This document shows positions 44,501-58,600 of a stretch of 64,000 nt of DNA, piece after piece (the first letter of the stretch is position 1; the number at the start of each line of letters is the position of its first letter). The stretch spans positions 1-64,000 of the forward strand of contig NW_023367371.1 in the NCBI RefSeq assembly GCF_902167145.1, written 5' to 3'. The stretch is from Zea mays (taxonomy: Eukaryota; Streptophyta; Magnoliopsida; Poales; Poaceae). Both the position numbers and the translations under genes were made by a program. The notes under the pieces are model-generated. The model made no database searches. It worked only from the letters and a program-made list of their open reading frames with translations, and was not told the origin of the DNA.

Positions 44501-47500
44501 GATGATAAATGGCCACACAACCCCCATTTTTGTCGAAAATAGCCATGAATGACCATTTTCAAAAATACCAAAGGCTAACACGTACGGATTTTTGACCAAG
44601 AAATGGTCTCCACCAGAAATCCAAGAATGTGATCTATGGCAAGGAAACATATGTGGGTTGAGGTGTACGAGCCTCTGGTCAATGATCAATGGCCACACAA
44701 CCCCCATTTTGCCGAAAATAGCCATGAACGACCATTTTCAATAATACCGAAGGCTAACACGTACGAGTTTTTAACCAAGAAATGGTCTCCACCAGAAATC
44801 CAAGAATGTGATCTATGGCAAGGAAACATATGTGGGGTGAGGTTTATGAGCCTCTAGTCGATGATAAATGGCCACACAACCCCCATTTTTTTATGAAAAT
44901 AGCCATGAGCGACCATTTTCAATAATACTAGAGGCTAAGACCTACAGATTTTTGACCAAGAAATGGTCTCCACCAGAAATCCAAGAATGTGATCTATGGC
45001 AAGGAAACATATGTGGGGTGAGGTGTATGAGCCTCTGGTCGACGATCAATGGCCACACAACCCTAATTTTTGTCGAAAATAGCCATGAACGACCATTTTC
45101 AATGACACTGAAGGCTAACACCTACGGATTTTTGACCAAGAAATGGTCTCCACCATAAATCCAAGAATGTGATCTATGGCAAGGAAACATATGTGTAGTG
45201 AGGTGTATGAGCCTCTGGTCGAAGATCAATGGCCACACAACCCCCATTTTTGTCGAAAATAGCCATGAATGACCATTTTCAAAAATACCAAAGGCTAACA
45301 CGTACGGATTTTTGACCAAGAAATGGTCTCCACCAGAAATCCAGGAATGTGATCTATGGCAAGGAAACATTTGTGGGGTGAGGTGTACGAGCCTCTGGTC
45401 AATGATCAATGGCCACACAACCCCCATTTTGCCGAAAATAGCCATGAACGACCATTTTCAATAATACCGAAGGCTAACACGTACGAGTTTTTAACCAAGA
45501 AATGGTCTCCACCAGAAATCCAAGAATGTGATCTATGGCAAGGAAACATATGTGGGGTGAGGTTTATGAGCCTCTAGTCGATGATTAATGGCCACACAAC
45601 CCCCATTTTTGTCGAAAATAGCCATGAGCGACCTTGAAAATAGCCATGAGCGACCATTTTCAATAATACTAGAGGCTAACACCTACGGATTTTAGACCAA
45701 GAAATGGTCTCCACCAGAAATCCAAGAATGTGATCTATGGCAAGGAAACATATGTGGGGTGAGGTGTATGAGCGTCAGGTCGATGATCAATGGCCACACA
45801 ACCCCCATTTTTGTCGAAAATAGCCTTGAACGACCATTTTCAATAATACCGAAGGCTAACACCTACGGATTTTTGACCAAGAAATGGTCTCCACCAGAAA
45901 TCCAAGAATGTGATCTATGGCAAGGAAACATATGTGGGGTGAGGTGTATGAGCCTCTGGTCGACGATCAATGGCCACACAACCCTAATTTTTGTCGAAAA
46001 TAGCCATGAACGACCATTTTCAATGACACTGAAGGCTAACACCTACGGATTTTTGACCAAGAAATGGTCTCCACCATAAATCCAAGAATGTGATCTATGG
46101 CAAGGAAACATATGTGTAGTGAGGTGTATGAGCCTCTGGTCGAAGATCAATGGCCACACAACCCCCATTTTTGTCGAAAATAGCCATGAATGACCATTTT
46201 CAAAAATACCAAAGGCTAACACCTACGGATTTTTGCCCAAGAAATGGTCTCCACCAGAAATCCAAGAATGTGATCTATGGCAAGGAAACATATGTGGGGT
46301 GAGGTGTATGAGCCTCAGGTCGACGATCAATGGCCACACAACCCTAATTTTTGTCGAAAATAGCCATGAACGACCATTTTCAATGACATTGAAGGCTAAC
46401 ACCTACGGATTTTTGACCAAGAAATGGTCTCCACCAGAAATCCAAGAATGTGATCTATGGCAAGGAAACATGTGTGGGGTGAGGTGTATGAGCCTCTGGT
46501 CGACGATCAATGGCCACACAACCCCCATTTTGCCGAAAATAGCCATGAATGACCATTTTCAATAATACCAAAGGCTAACACGTACGAGTTTTTAACCAAG
46601 AAATGGTCTCCACCAGAAATCCAAGAATGTGATCTATGGCAAGGAAACATATGTGGGGTGGGGTGTATGAGCCTCTGATCGATGATCAATGGCCACACAA
46701 CCCCCATTTTTGTCGAAAATAGCCATGAACGACCATTTTCAATAATATCGAAGGCTAACACCTACGGATTTTTGACCAAGAAATGTTCTCCACCAGAAAT
46801 CCAATAATGTGATCTATGACAAGGAAACATATGTGGGGTGAGGTGTATGAGCCTCTGGTCGATGATCAATGGCCACACAACCCCCATTTTGCCGAAAATA
46901 GCCATGAATGACCATTTTCAATAATACCGAAGGCTAACACGTACGAGTTTTTAACCAAGAAATGGTTTCCACCAGAAATCCAAGAATGTAATCTATGCCA
47001 AGGAAACATATTTGGGGTGAGGTTAATGAGCCTCTAGTCGATGATAAATGGCCACACAACCCCCATTTTTTATGAAAATAGCCATGAGCGACCTTGAAAA
47101 TAGCCATGAGCGACCATTTTCAATAATACTAGAGGCTAACACCTACTGATTTTAGACCAAGAAATGGTCTCCACCAGAAATCCAAGAATGTGATCTATGG
47201 CAAGGAAACATATGTGGGGTGAGGTGTATGAGCGTCTGGTCGATGATCAATGGCCACACAACCCCCATTTTTGTCGAAAATAGCCATGAACGACCATTTT
47301 CAATAATACCGAAGGCTAACACCTACGGATTTTTGACCAAGAAAAGGTCTCCACCAGAAATCCAAGAATGTGATCTATGGCAAGGAAACATATGTGGGGT
47401 GAGGTGTATGAGCCTCTAGTCGATGATCAATGGCCACACAACCCCCATTTTTGTCGAAAATAGCCATGAACGACCATTTTCAATAATACTGAAGGCTAAC

Positions 47501-50500
47501 ACCTACTGATTTTTGACCAAGAAATGGTCACCACCAGAAATCCAAGAATGTGATTTATGGCAAGGAAACATATGTGGGGTGAGGTGTACGAGCCTCTGGT
47601 CGATGATCAATGGCCACACAACCCCCATTTTGCCAAAAATAGCCATGAATGACCATTTTCAATAATACCGAAGGCTAACACGTACGAGTTTTTAACCAAG
47701 AAATGGTTTCCACCAGAAATCCAAGAATGTAATATATGGCAAGGAAACATATGTGGGGTGAGGTTTATGAGCCTCTAGTCGATGATAAATTGCCACACAA
47801 CCCCATTTTTTATGAAAATAGCCATGAGCGACCTTGAAAATAGCCATGAGCGACCATTTTCAATAATACTAGAGGCTAACACCTATGGATTTTAGACCAA
47901 GAAATGGTCTCCACCAGAAATCCAAGAATGTGATCTATGGCAAGGAAACATATGTGGGGTGAGGTCTATGAGCGTCTGGTCGATGATCAATGGCCACACA
48001 ACCCCCATTTTTGTCGAAAATAGCCATGAACGACCATTTTCAATAATACCGAAGGCTAACACCTACAGATTTTTGACCAAGAAATGGTCTCCACCAGAAA
48101 TCCAAGAATGTGATCTATGGCAAGGAAACATATGTGGGGTGAGGTGTATGAGCCTCTGGTCGACGATTAATGGCCACACAACCCTAATTTTTGTCGAAAA
48201 TAGCCATGAACGACCATTTTCAATGACACTGAAGGCTAACACCTACGGATTTTTGACCAAGAAATGGTCTCCACCATAAATCCAAGAATGTGATCTATGG
48301 CAAGGAAACATATGTGTAGTGAGGTGTATGAGCCTCTGGTCGAAGATCAATGACCACACAACCCCCATTTTTGTCGAAAATAGCCTTGAATGACCATTTT
48401 CAAAAATACCAAAGGCTAACACGTACGAGTTTTTAACCAAGAAATGGTCTCCACCAGAAATCCAAGAATGTGATCTATGGCAAGGAAACATATGTGGGGT
48501 GAGGTGTATGAGCGTCTGGTCGATGATCAATGGCCACACAACCCCCATTTTTGTCGAAAATAGCCATGAACGACCATTTTCAATAATACCGAAGGCTAAC
48601 ACCTACAGATTTTAGACCAAGAAATGGTCTCCACCAGAAATCCAAGAATGTGATCTATGGCAAGGAAACATATGTGGGGTGAGGTGTATGAGCTTCTGGT
48701 CGATGATCAATGGCCACACAACCCCCATTTTTGTCGAAAATAGCCATGAACGACCATTTTCAATAATATCGAAGGCTAACACCTACGGATTTTTGACCAA
48801 GAAATGGTCTCCACCAGAAATCCAAGAATGTGATCTATGGCAAGGTAACATATGTGGGGTGAGGTGTATGAGCCTCTAGTCGATGATCAATGGCCACACA
48901 ACCCCCATTTTTGTCGAAAATAGCCATGAATGACCATTTTCAAAAATACCAAAGGCTAACACGTACGGATTTTTAACCAAGAAATGGTCTCCACCAGAAA
49001 TCCAATAATGTGATCTATGGCAAGGAAACATATGTGGGGTGAGGTGTACGAGCCTCTAGTCGATGATCAATGGCCACACAACCCCCATTTTGCCGAAAAT
49101 AGCCATGAGCGACCATTTTCAATAATATTAGAGGCTAAGACCTACGGATTTTTGACCAAGAAATGGTCTCCACCAGAAATCCAAGAATGTGATCTATGGC
49201 AAGGAAACATATGTGGGGTGAGGTGTATGAGCCTCTGGTCGATGATCAATGGCCACACAACCCCCATTTTTGTCGAAAATAGCCATGAACGACCATTTTC
49301 AATGACACTGAAGGCTAACACCTACGGATTTTTGACCAAGAAATGGTCTCCACCATAAATCCAAGAATGTGATCTTTGGCAAGGAAACATATGTGTAGTG
49401 AGGTGTATGAGCCTCTGGTCGAAGATCAATGGCCAGACAACCCCCATTTTTGTCGAAAATAGCCATGAATGACCATTTTCAAAAATACCAAAGGCTAACA
49501 CATTCGGATTTTTGCCCAAGAAATGGTCTCCACCAGAAATCCAAGAATGTGATCTATGGCAAGGAAACATATGTGGGGTGAGGTGTATGAGCCTCTGGTC
49601 GACGATCAATGGCCACACAACCCCCATTTTTGTCGAAAATAGCCATGAACGACCATTTTCAATAATACCGAAGGCTAACACCTACGGATTTTTGACCAAG
49701 AAATGGTCTCCACCAGAAATCCAAGAATGTGATCTATGGCAAGGAAACATATGTGGGGTGAGGTGTATGAGCCTCTAGTCGATGATCAATGGCCACACAA
49801 CCCCCATTTTTGTCGAAAATAGCCATGAATGACCATTTTCAAAAATATCGAAGGCTAACACGTACGGATTTTTGACCAAGAAATGGTCTCCACCAGAAAT
49901 CCAAGAATGTGATCTATGGCAAGGAAACATATGTGGGATGAGGTGTACGAGCCTCTGGTCGATGATCAATGGCCACACAACCCCCATTTTGCCGAAAATA
50001 GCCATGAATGACCATTTTCAATAATACCGAAGGCTAACACGTACGAGTTTTTAACCAAGAAATGGTTTCCACCAGAAATCCAAGAATGTAATCTATGGTG
50101 TGATCTATGGCAAGGAAACATATGTGGGGTGAGGTGTATGAGCCTCTGGTCGACGATCAATGGCCACACAACCCTAATTTTTGTCGAAAATAGCCATGAA
50201 CGACCATTTTCAATAATACCGAAGGCTAACACGTATGGATTTTCGACCAAGAAATGGTCTCCACCAGAAATCCGATAATGTGATCTATGGCAAGGAAACA
50301 TATGTGAGGTGAGGTGTACGAGCCTCTGGTCGATGATCAATGGCCACACAACCCCCATTTTTGTCAAAAATAGCCATGAACGACCATTTTCAATAATACC
50401 GAAGGCTAACACCTACGGATTTTTGACCAAGAAATGGTCTGCACCATAAATCCAAGAATGTGATCTATGGCAAGTAAACATATGTGCAGTGAGGTGTATG

Positions 50501-51386
50501 AGCCTCTGGTCGAATATCAATGGCCACACAACCCCCATTTTTGTCGAAAATAGCAATGAACGACCATTTTCAATAGTACCGAAGGCTAACACATTCCGAT
50601 TTTTGACAAAGAAATGGTCTCCACCAGAAATCAAAGAATGTGATCTATGGCAAGAAAACATATGTGGGGTGAGGTTTACGAGCCTCTGGTCGATGATCAA
50701 TGGCCACACAACCCCCATTTTTGTCGAAAATAGCCATGAACGACCATTTTCAATAATACCGAAGGCTAACACCTACGGATTTTTGACCAAGAAATGGTCT
50801 CCACCAGAAATCCAAGAATGTGATCTATGGCAAGGAAACATATGTGGGGTGAGGTGTACGAGCCTCTGGTCGATGATCAATGGCCACACAACCCCCATTT
50901 TGCCGAAAATAGCCATGAACGACCATTTTCAATAATACCGAAGGCTAACACGTACGAGTTTTTAACCAAGAAATGGTCTCCACCAGAAATCCAAGAATGT
51001 GATCTATGGCATGGAAACAGTGATCTATGGCAAGGAAACATATGTGGGGTGAGGTGTATGAGCGTCTGGTCGATAATCAATGGCCACACAACCCCCATTT
51101 TTGTCGAAAATAGCCATGAATGACCATTTTCAATAATACCGAAGGCTAACACCTATGGATTTTTGACCAAGAAATGGTCTCCACCAGAAATCCAAGAATG
51201 TGATCTATGGCAAGGAAACATATGTGGGGTGAGGTGTACGAGCCTCTGGTCGATGATCAATGGCCACACAACCCCCATTTTTGTCGAAAATAGCCATGAA
51301 TGACCATTTTCAATAATACCGAAGGCTAACACCTATGGATTTTTGACCAAGAAATGGTCTCCACCAGAAATCCAAGAATGTGATCT

Positions 51387-54300
51387 ATGGCAAGGAAACA
51401 TATGTGTAGTGAGGTGTATGAGCCTCTGGTCGAAGATCAATGGTCTCCACCAGAAATCCAAGAATGTGATCTATGGCAAGGAAACATATGTGGGGTGAGG
51501 TGTATGAGCCTCTGGTCGATGATCAATGGCCACACAACCCCCATTTTGCAGAAAATAGCCATGAACGACCATTTTCAATAATACCGAAGGCTAACACGTA
51601 CGAGTTTTTAACTAAGAAATGGTTTCCACCAGAAATCCAAGAATGTAATCTATGGCAAGGAAACATATGTGGGGTGAGGTGTACGAGCCTCTGGTCGATG
51701 ATCAATGGCCACACAACCCCCATTTTTTATGAAAATAGCCATGAGCGACCATTTTCAATAATACTAGAGGCTAACTCCTACGGATTTTAGACCAAGAAAT
51801 GGTCTCCACCAGAAATCCAAGAATGTGATCTATGGCAAGGAAACATATGTGGGGTGAGGTTTATGAGCCTCTAGTCGATGATAAATGGCCACACAACCCC
51901 CATTTTTTATGAAAATAGCCATGAGCGACCTTGAAAATAGCCATGAGCGACCATTTTCAATAATACTAGAGGCTAACACCTACGGATTTTAGACCAAGAA
52001 ATGGTCTCCACCAGAAATCCAAGAATGTGATCTATGGCTAGGAAACATATGTGGGGTGAGGTGTACGAGCCTCTGGTCGATGATCAATGGCCACACAACC
52101 CCCATTTTGCCGAAAATAGCCATGAACGACCATTTTCAATAATACCAAAGGCTAACACGTACGAGTTTTTAACCAAGAAATAGTTTCCACCAGAAATCCA
52201 AGAATGTGATCTATGGCAAGGAAACATATGTGGTGAGGTGTATGAGCCTCTAGTCGATGATCAATGGCCACACAACCCCCATTTTTTCGAAAATAGCCAT
52301 GAATTACCATTTTCAAAAATACCGAAGGCTAACACATTCGGATTTTTGCCCAAGAAATGGTCTCCACCAGAAATCCAAGAAAGTGATCTATGGCAAGGAA
52401 ACATATGTGTAGTGAGGTGTATGAGCCTCTGGTCGAAGATCAATGGTCTCCACCAGAAATCCAAGAATGTGATCTATGGCAAGGAAACATATGTGGGGTG
52501 AGGTGTATGAGCCTCTGGTCGATGATCAATGGCCACACAACCCCCATTTTGCCGAAAATAGCCATGAATGACCATTTTCAATAATACCGAAGGCTAACAC
52601 GTACGAGTTTTTAACCAAGAAATGGTTTCCACCAGAAATCCAAGAATGTAATCAATGGCAAGGAAACATATGTGGGGTGAGGTGTACGAGCCTCTGGTCG
52701 ATGATAAATGGCCACACAACCCCCATTTTTGATGAAAATAGCCATGAACGACCATTTTCAATAATATCGAAAGCTAACACCTACGGATTTTTGACCAACA
52801 AATGGTCTCCACCAGAAATCCAAGAATGTGATCTATGGCAAGGAAACATATGTGGGGTGAGGTGTATGAGCCTCTGGTCGACGATCAATGGCCACACAAC
52901 CCTAATTTTTGTCGAAAATAGCCATGAACGACCATTTTCAATGACACTGAAGGCAAACAACTACGGATTTTTGACCAAGAAATGGTCTCCACCAGAAATC
53001 GAAGAATGTGATCTATGGCAAGGAAACATATGTGGGGTGAGGTGTACGAGCCTCTGGTCGATGATCAATAGCCACACAACCCCCATTTTGCCGAAAATAG
53101 CCATGAACGACCATTTTCAATAATACCGAAGGCTAACACCTACTGATTTTTGACCAAGAAATGGTCTCCACCATAAATCCAAGAATGTGATCTATGGCAA
53201 AGAAACATATGTGTAGTGAGGTGTATGAGCCTCTGGTCGAAGTTCAATGGTCTCCACCAGAAATCCAAGAATGTGATCTATGGCAAGGAAACATATGTGG
53301 GGTGAGGTGTATGAGCCTCTGGTCGATGATCAATGGCCACACAACCCCCATTTTGCCGAAAATAGCCATGAATGACCATTTTCAATAATACCAAAGGCTA
53401 ACACGTACGAGTTTTTAACCAAGAAATGGTTTCCACCAGAAATCCAAGAATGTAATCTATGGCAAGGAAACATATGTGGGGTGAGGTGTACGAGCCTCTG
53501 GTCGATGATCAATGGCCACACAACCCCCATTTTTTATGAAAATAGCCATGAGCGACCATTTTCAATAATACTAGAGGCTAACACCTACGGATTTTAGACC
53601 AAGAAATGGTCTCCACCAGAAATCCAAGAATGTGATCTATGGCAAGGAAACATATGTGGGGTGAGGTTTATGAGCCTCTAGTCGATGATAAATGGCCACA
53701 CAACCCCCATTTTTTATGAAAATAGCCATGAGCGACCTTGAAAATATCCATGAGCGACCATTTTCAATAATACTAGAGGCTACACCAACGGATTTTAGAC
53801 CAAGAAATGGTCTCCACCAGAAATCCAAGAATGTGGTCTATGGCTAGGAAACATATGTGGGGTGAGGTGTACGAGCCTCTGGTCGATGATCAATGGCCAC
53901 ACAACCCCCATTTTGCCGAAAATAGCCATGAACGACCATTTTCAATAATACCGAAGGCTAACACGTACGAGTTTTTAACCAAGAAATGGTTTCCACCAGA
54001 AATCCAAGAATGTGATCTATGGCAAGGAAACATATGTGGTGAGGTGTATGAGCCTCTAGTCGATGATCAATGGCCACACAACCCCCATTTTTGTCGAAAA
54101 TAGCCATGAATGACCATTTTCAAAAATACCGAAGGCTAACACATTCGGATTTTTGCCCAAGAAATGGTCTCCACCAGAAATCCAAGAATGTGATCTATGG
54201 CAAGGAAACATATGTGTAGTGAGGTGTATGAGCCTCTGGTCGAAGATCAATGGTCTCCACCAGGAATCCAAGAATGTGATCTATGGCAAGGAAACATATG

Positions 54301-55220
54301 TGGGGTGAGGTGTATGAGCCTCTGGTCGATGATCAATGGCCACACAACCCCCATTTTGCCGAAAATAGCCATGAATGACCATTTTCATTAATACCGAAGG
54401 CTAACACGTACGAGTTTTTAACCAAGAAATGGTTTCCACCAGAAATCCAAGAATGTAATCTATGGCAAGGAAACATATGTGGGGTGAGGTGTACGAGCCT
54501 CTGGTCGATGATAAATGGCCACACAACCCCCATTTTTGATGAAAATAGCCATGAACGACCATTTTCAATAATATCGAAAGCTAACACCTATGGATTTTTG
54601 ACCAACAAATGGTCTCCACCAGAAATCCAAGAATGTGATCTATGGCAAGGAAACATATGTGGGGTGAGGTGTATGAGCCTCTGGTCGACGATCAATGGCC
54701 ACACAACCCTAATTTTTGTCGAAAATAGCCATGAACGACCATTTTCAATGACACTGAAGGCTAACACCTACGGATTTTTGACCAAGAAATGGTCTCCACC
54801 ATAAATCCAAGAATGTGATCTATGGCAAGGAAACATATGTGTAGTGAGGTGTATGAGCCTTTGGTCGAAGATCAATGGTCTCCACCAGAAATCCAAGAAT
54901 GTGATCTATGGCAAGGAAACATATGTGGGGTGAGGTGTATGAGCCTCTGGTCGATGATCAATGGCCACACAACCCCCATTTTGCCGAAAATAGCCATGAA
55001 TGACCATTTTCAATAATACCGAAGGCTAACACGTACGAGTTTTTAACCAAGAAATGGTTTCCACCAGAAATCCAAGAATGTAATCTATGGCAAGGAAACA
55101 TATGTGGGGTGAGGTGTACGAGCCTCTGGTCGATGATCAATGGCCACACAACCCCCATTTTTTATGAAAATAGCCATGAGCGACCATTTTCAATAATACT
55201 AGAGGCTAACACCTACGGAT
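51387..55220 (-). repeat. Higher-order knob180 repeat, period about 1807 bp
   Basis: Truncated 86-bp monomers with the joint 'atcaatgg|tctcc' occur at 51441, 52444, 53248, 54251 and 54876. Spacings are 1003, 804, 1003 and 625 bp, giving a 1807-bp period over the first four. The 'catttttgatgaaaatag' variant recurs at about 52725 and 54532, the same offset. The second copy appears shortened after 54251. Confidence 0.87.
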
Positions 55221-55404
55221 TTTAGACCAAGAAATGGTCTCCACCAGAAATCCAAGAATGTGATCTATGGCAAGGAAACATATGTGGGGTGAGGTGTATG
55301 AGCCTCTAGTCGATGATCAATGGCCACACAACCCCCATTTTTTATGAAAATAGCCATGAGCGACCATTTTCAATAATACTAGAGGCTAAGACCTACAGAT
55401 TTTT

Positions 55405-55636
55405 CTAGTATTATTGAAAATGGTCGCTCATGGCTAATTTCAAGGTCGCTCATGTCTATTTTCATAAAAAATGGGGGTTGTGTGGCCATTTATCATCGAC
55501 TAGAGGCTCATAAACCTCACCCCACATATGTTTCCTTGCCATAGATCACATTCTTGGATTTCTGGTGGAGACCATTTCTTGGTCAAAAATCCGTACGTGT
55601 TAGCCTTGGTATTTTTTAAAATGGTCGTTCATGGCT
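55405..55636 (+). repeat. knob180 satellite, plus-orientation island
   Basis: About 1.3 monomers in plus orientation inside the minus array, including a 202-bp-type module ('aaggtcgctcatgtctatt'). It is joined at 'agattttt|ctagtatt' on the left and 'catggct|tggtcgatg' on the right. Confidence 0.88.
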
Positions 55637-58600
55637 TGGTCGATGATCAATGGCCACACAACCCCCATTTTTTATGAAAATAGCCATGAGCGACCATTTT
55701 CAATAATACTAGAGGCTAAGACCTACGGATATTTGACCAAGAAATGGTCTCCACCAGAAATCCAAGAATGTGATCTATGGCAAGGAAACATATGTGGGGT
55801 GAGGTGTATGAGCGTCTGGTCGATGATCAATGGCCACACAACCCCCATTTTTTATGAAAATAGCCATGAACGACCATTTTCAATAATACCGAAGGCTAAC
55901 ACCCACGATTTTTTGACCACAAAATGGTCTCCACCAGAAAAACAAGAATGTGACCTATGGCAAGGAAACATATGTGGGGTGAGGTGTACGAGGCTCTGGT
56001 GTATGATCAATGGCCACAAAACCCCCATTTTTGTCGAAAATAGCCATGAACGACCATTTTCAATAATATCGAAGGCTAACACCTACGGATTTTTTACCAA
56101 GAAATGGTCTCCACCAGAAATCCAAGAATGTGATCTATGGCAAGGAAACATATGAGGGGTGAGGTGTATGAGCCTCTGGTCGATGATCAATGGCCACATA
56201 ACCCCCATTTTTGTCGAAAATAGCCATGAACGACCATTTTCAATAATACCGAAGGCTAACACCTACGGATTTTTGACCAAGAAATGGTCTCCACCAGAAA
56301 TCCAAGAATGTGATCTATGGCAAGGAAACATATGTGGGGTGAGGTGTATGAGCCTCTGGTCGATGATCAATGGCCACACAACCCCCATTTTTGTCGAAAA
56401 TAGCCATGAACGACCATCTTCAATAATACCGAAGGCTAACACCTACGGATTTTTGACCAAGTAATGGTCTACACCAGAAATCCAAGAATGTGATCTATGG
56501 CAAGGAAACATATGTGGGGTGAGGTGTATGAGCCTCTGGTCGATGATCAATGGCCACACAACCCCCATTTTTGTCGAAAATAGCCATGAACGACCATTTT
56601 CAATAATATCGAAGGCTAACACCTACGGATTTTTGACCAAGAAATGGTCTCCACCAGAAATCCAAGAATGTGATCTACGACAAGGAAACATATGTGGGGT
56701 GAGGTGTATGAGCCTCTGGTCGACGATCAATGGCCACACAACCCCCATTTTGCCGAAAATAGCCATGAATGACCATTTTCAATGACACTGACGGCTAACA
56801 CCTACGGATTTTTGACCAAGAAATGGTCTCCACCATAAATCCAAGATTGTGATCTATGGCAAGAAAACATATGTGTAGTGAGGTGTATGAGCCTCTGGTT
56901 GAAGATAAATGGCCACACAACCCCCATTTTTGTCGAAAATAGCCATGAATAACCATTTTCAATAATACCGAAGGCTAACACATTCGGATTTTTGCCCAAG
57001 AAATGGTCTCCACCAGAAATCCAAGAATGTGTTCTGCGGCAAGAAAACATATGTGGGTGAGGTGTATGAGCCTCTGGTCGATGATCAATGGCCACAGAAC
57101 CTCTATTTTGTAGAAAATAGCCATGAACGAAAATTTTCAATAATACCGTAGGCTAACACATACGGATTTTTGACCAAGAAATGGTCTCCACCAGAAATCC
57201 AAGAATGTGATCTACGACAAGGAAACATATGTGGGTGAGGTGTATGAGCCTCTAGGTCGATGATCAATGGCCACACAACCCCCATTTTGTCGAAAATAGC
57301 CATGAACGACCACGACCATTTTCAATAATACTGAAGGCTAACACGTACGAATTTTTGACCAAGAAATGCTCTCCACTAGAAATCCAAGAATGTGATCTAT
57401 GGCAAGGAAACATATGTGGGGTGAGGTGTACGAGCCTCTGGTTGATGATAAATGGCCAAACAAACCCCATTTTTTAATGCAAATAGCCATGTACGACCAT
57501 TTTCAATAATACCGAAGGCTAACACCTACGGATTTTTGACCAACAAATGGTCTCCACCAGAAATCCAAGAATGTGGTCTATGGCAAGGAAACATATGTGG
57601 GGTGAGGTGTATGAGCCTTTGGTCGATGATCAATGGCCACACAACCCCCATTTTTGTCGAAAATAGCTATGAACGACCATTTTCAATAATACCGAAGGCT
57701 AACACCTACGGATTTTTGACCAAGAAATGGTCTCCACCAGAAATCCAAGAATGTGATCTATAACAAGAAAACGTATGTGGGGTGAAGTGTACGAGCCTCT
57801 AGTCAATGATAAATGGCCACACAACCCCCATTTTTGTCGAAAATAGTGATCAACGACCATTTTCAATAATACCGAAGGCTAACACGTACGAGTTTTTAAC
57901 CAAGAAATGGCATGAATGACCATTTTCAATAATACCGAAGGCTAACACCTACGGATTTTTGACCAAGAAATGATCTCCACCAGAAATCCAAGAATGTGAT
58001 CTATGGCAAGGAAACATATGTGGGGTGAGGTGTACGAGCCTCTGGTCGATGATCAATGGCCACACAACCCCCATTTTGCCAAAAATAGCCATGAACGACC
58101 ATTTTCAATAATACCGAAGGCTAACACGTACGAGTTTTTGACCAAGAAATGGTCTCCACCAGAAATCCAAGAATGTGATCTATGGCAAGGAAACATATGT
58201 GGGGTGAGGTTTATGAGCCTCTAGTCGATGATAAATGGCCACACAACCCCCATTTTTTATGAAAATAGCCATGAGCGACCTTGAAAATAGCCATGAGCGA
58301 CCATTTTCAATAATACCGAAGGCTAACCCGTACGGATTTTTGACCAAGAAATGGTTACCACCAGAAATCCAAGAATGTAATCTATGGCAAGGAAACATAT
58401 GTGGGGTGAGGTTTATGAGCCTCTAGTCGATGATAAATGGCCACACAATCCCCATTTTTTATGAAAATAGCCATGAGCGACCTTGAAAATAGCCATGAGC
58501 GACCATTTTCAATAATACTAGAGGCTAACACCTACGGATTTTTGACCAAGAAATGGTCTCCACCAGAAATCCAAGAATGTGATCTATGGCAAGGAAACAT

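Larger units (their letters stand above)
30361..55404 (-). repeat. knob180 satellite array, minus orientation (about 138 monomers)
   Basis: The longest uniform-orientation run in the window. Monomers read 'gatctatggcaaggaaac', 'gaggtgtatgagcctctgg', 'ccacacaacccccattttt', 'gaaaatagccatgaacgacc', 'gaaggctaacacctacgga', 'agaaatggtctccaccag'. It contains two higher-order repeat blocks (about 30550-35500 and 51387-55220) and many 202-bp units, for example near 35515, 36430, 36985, 38445, 39725, 41750, 42850, 44345, 45625, 47085, 47820, 51920 and 53735. No gene is present. Confidence 0.95.
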
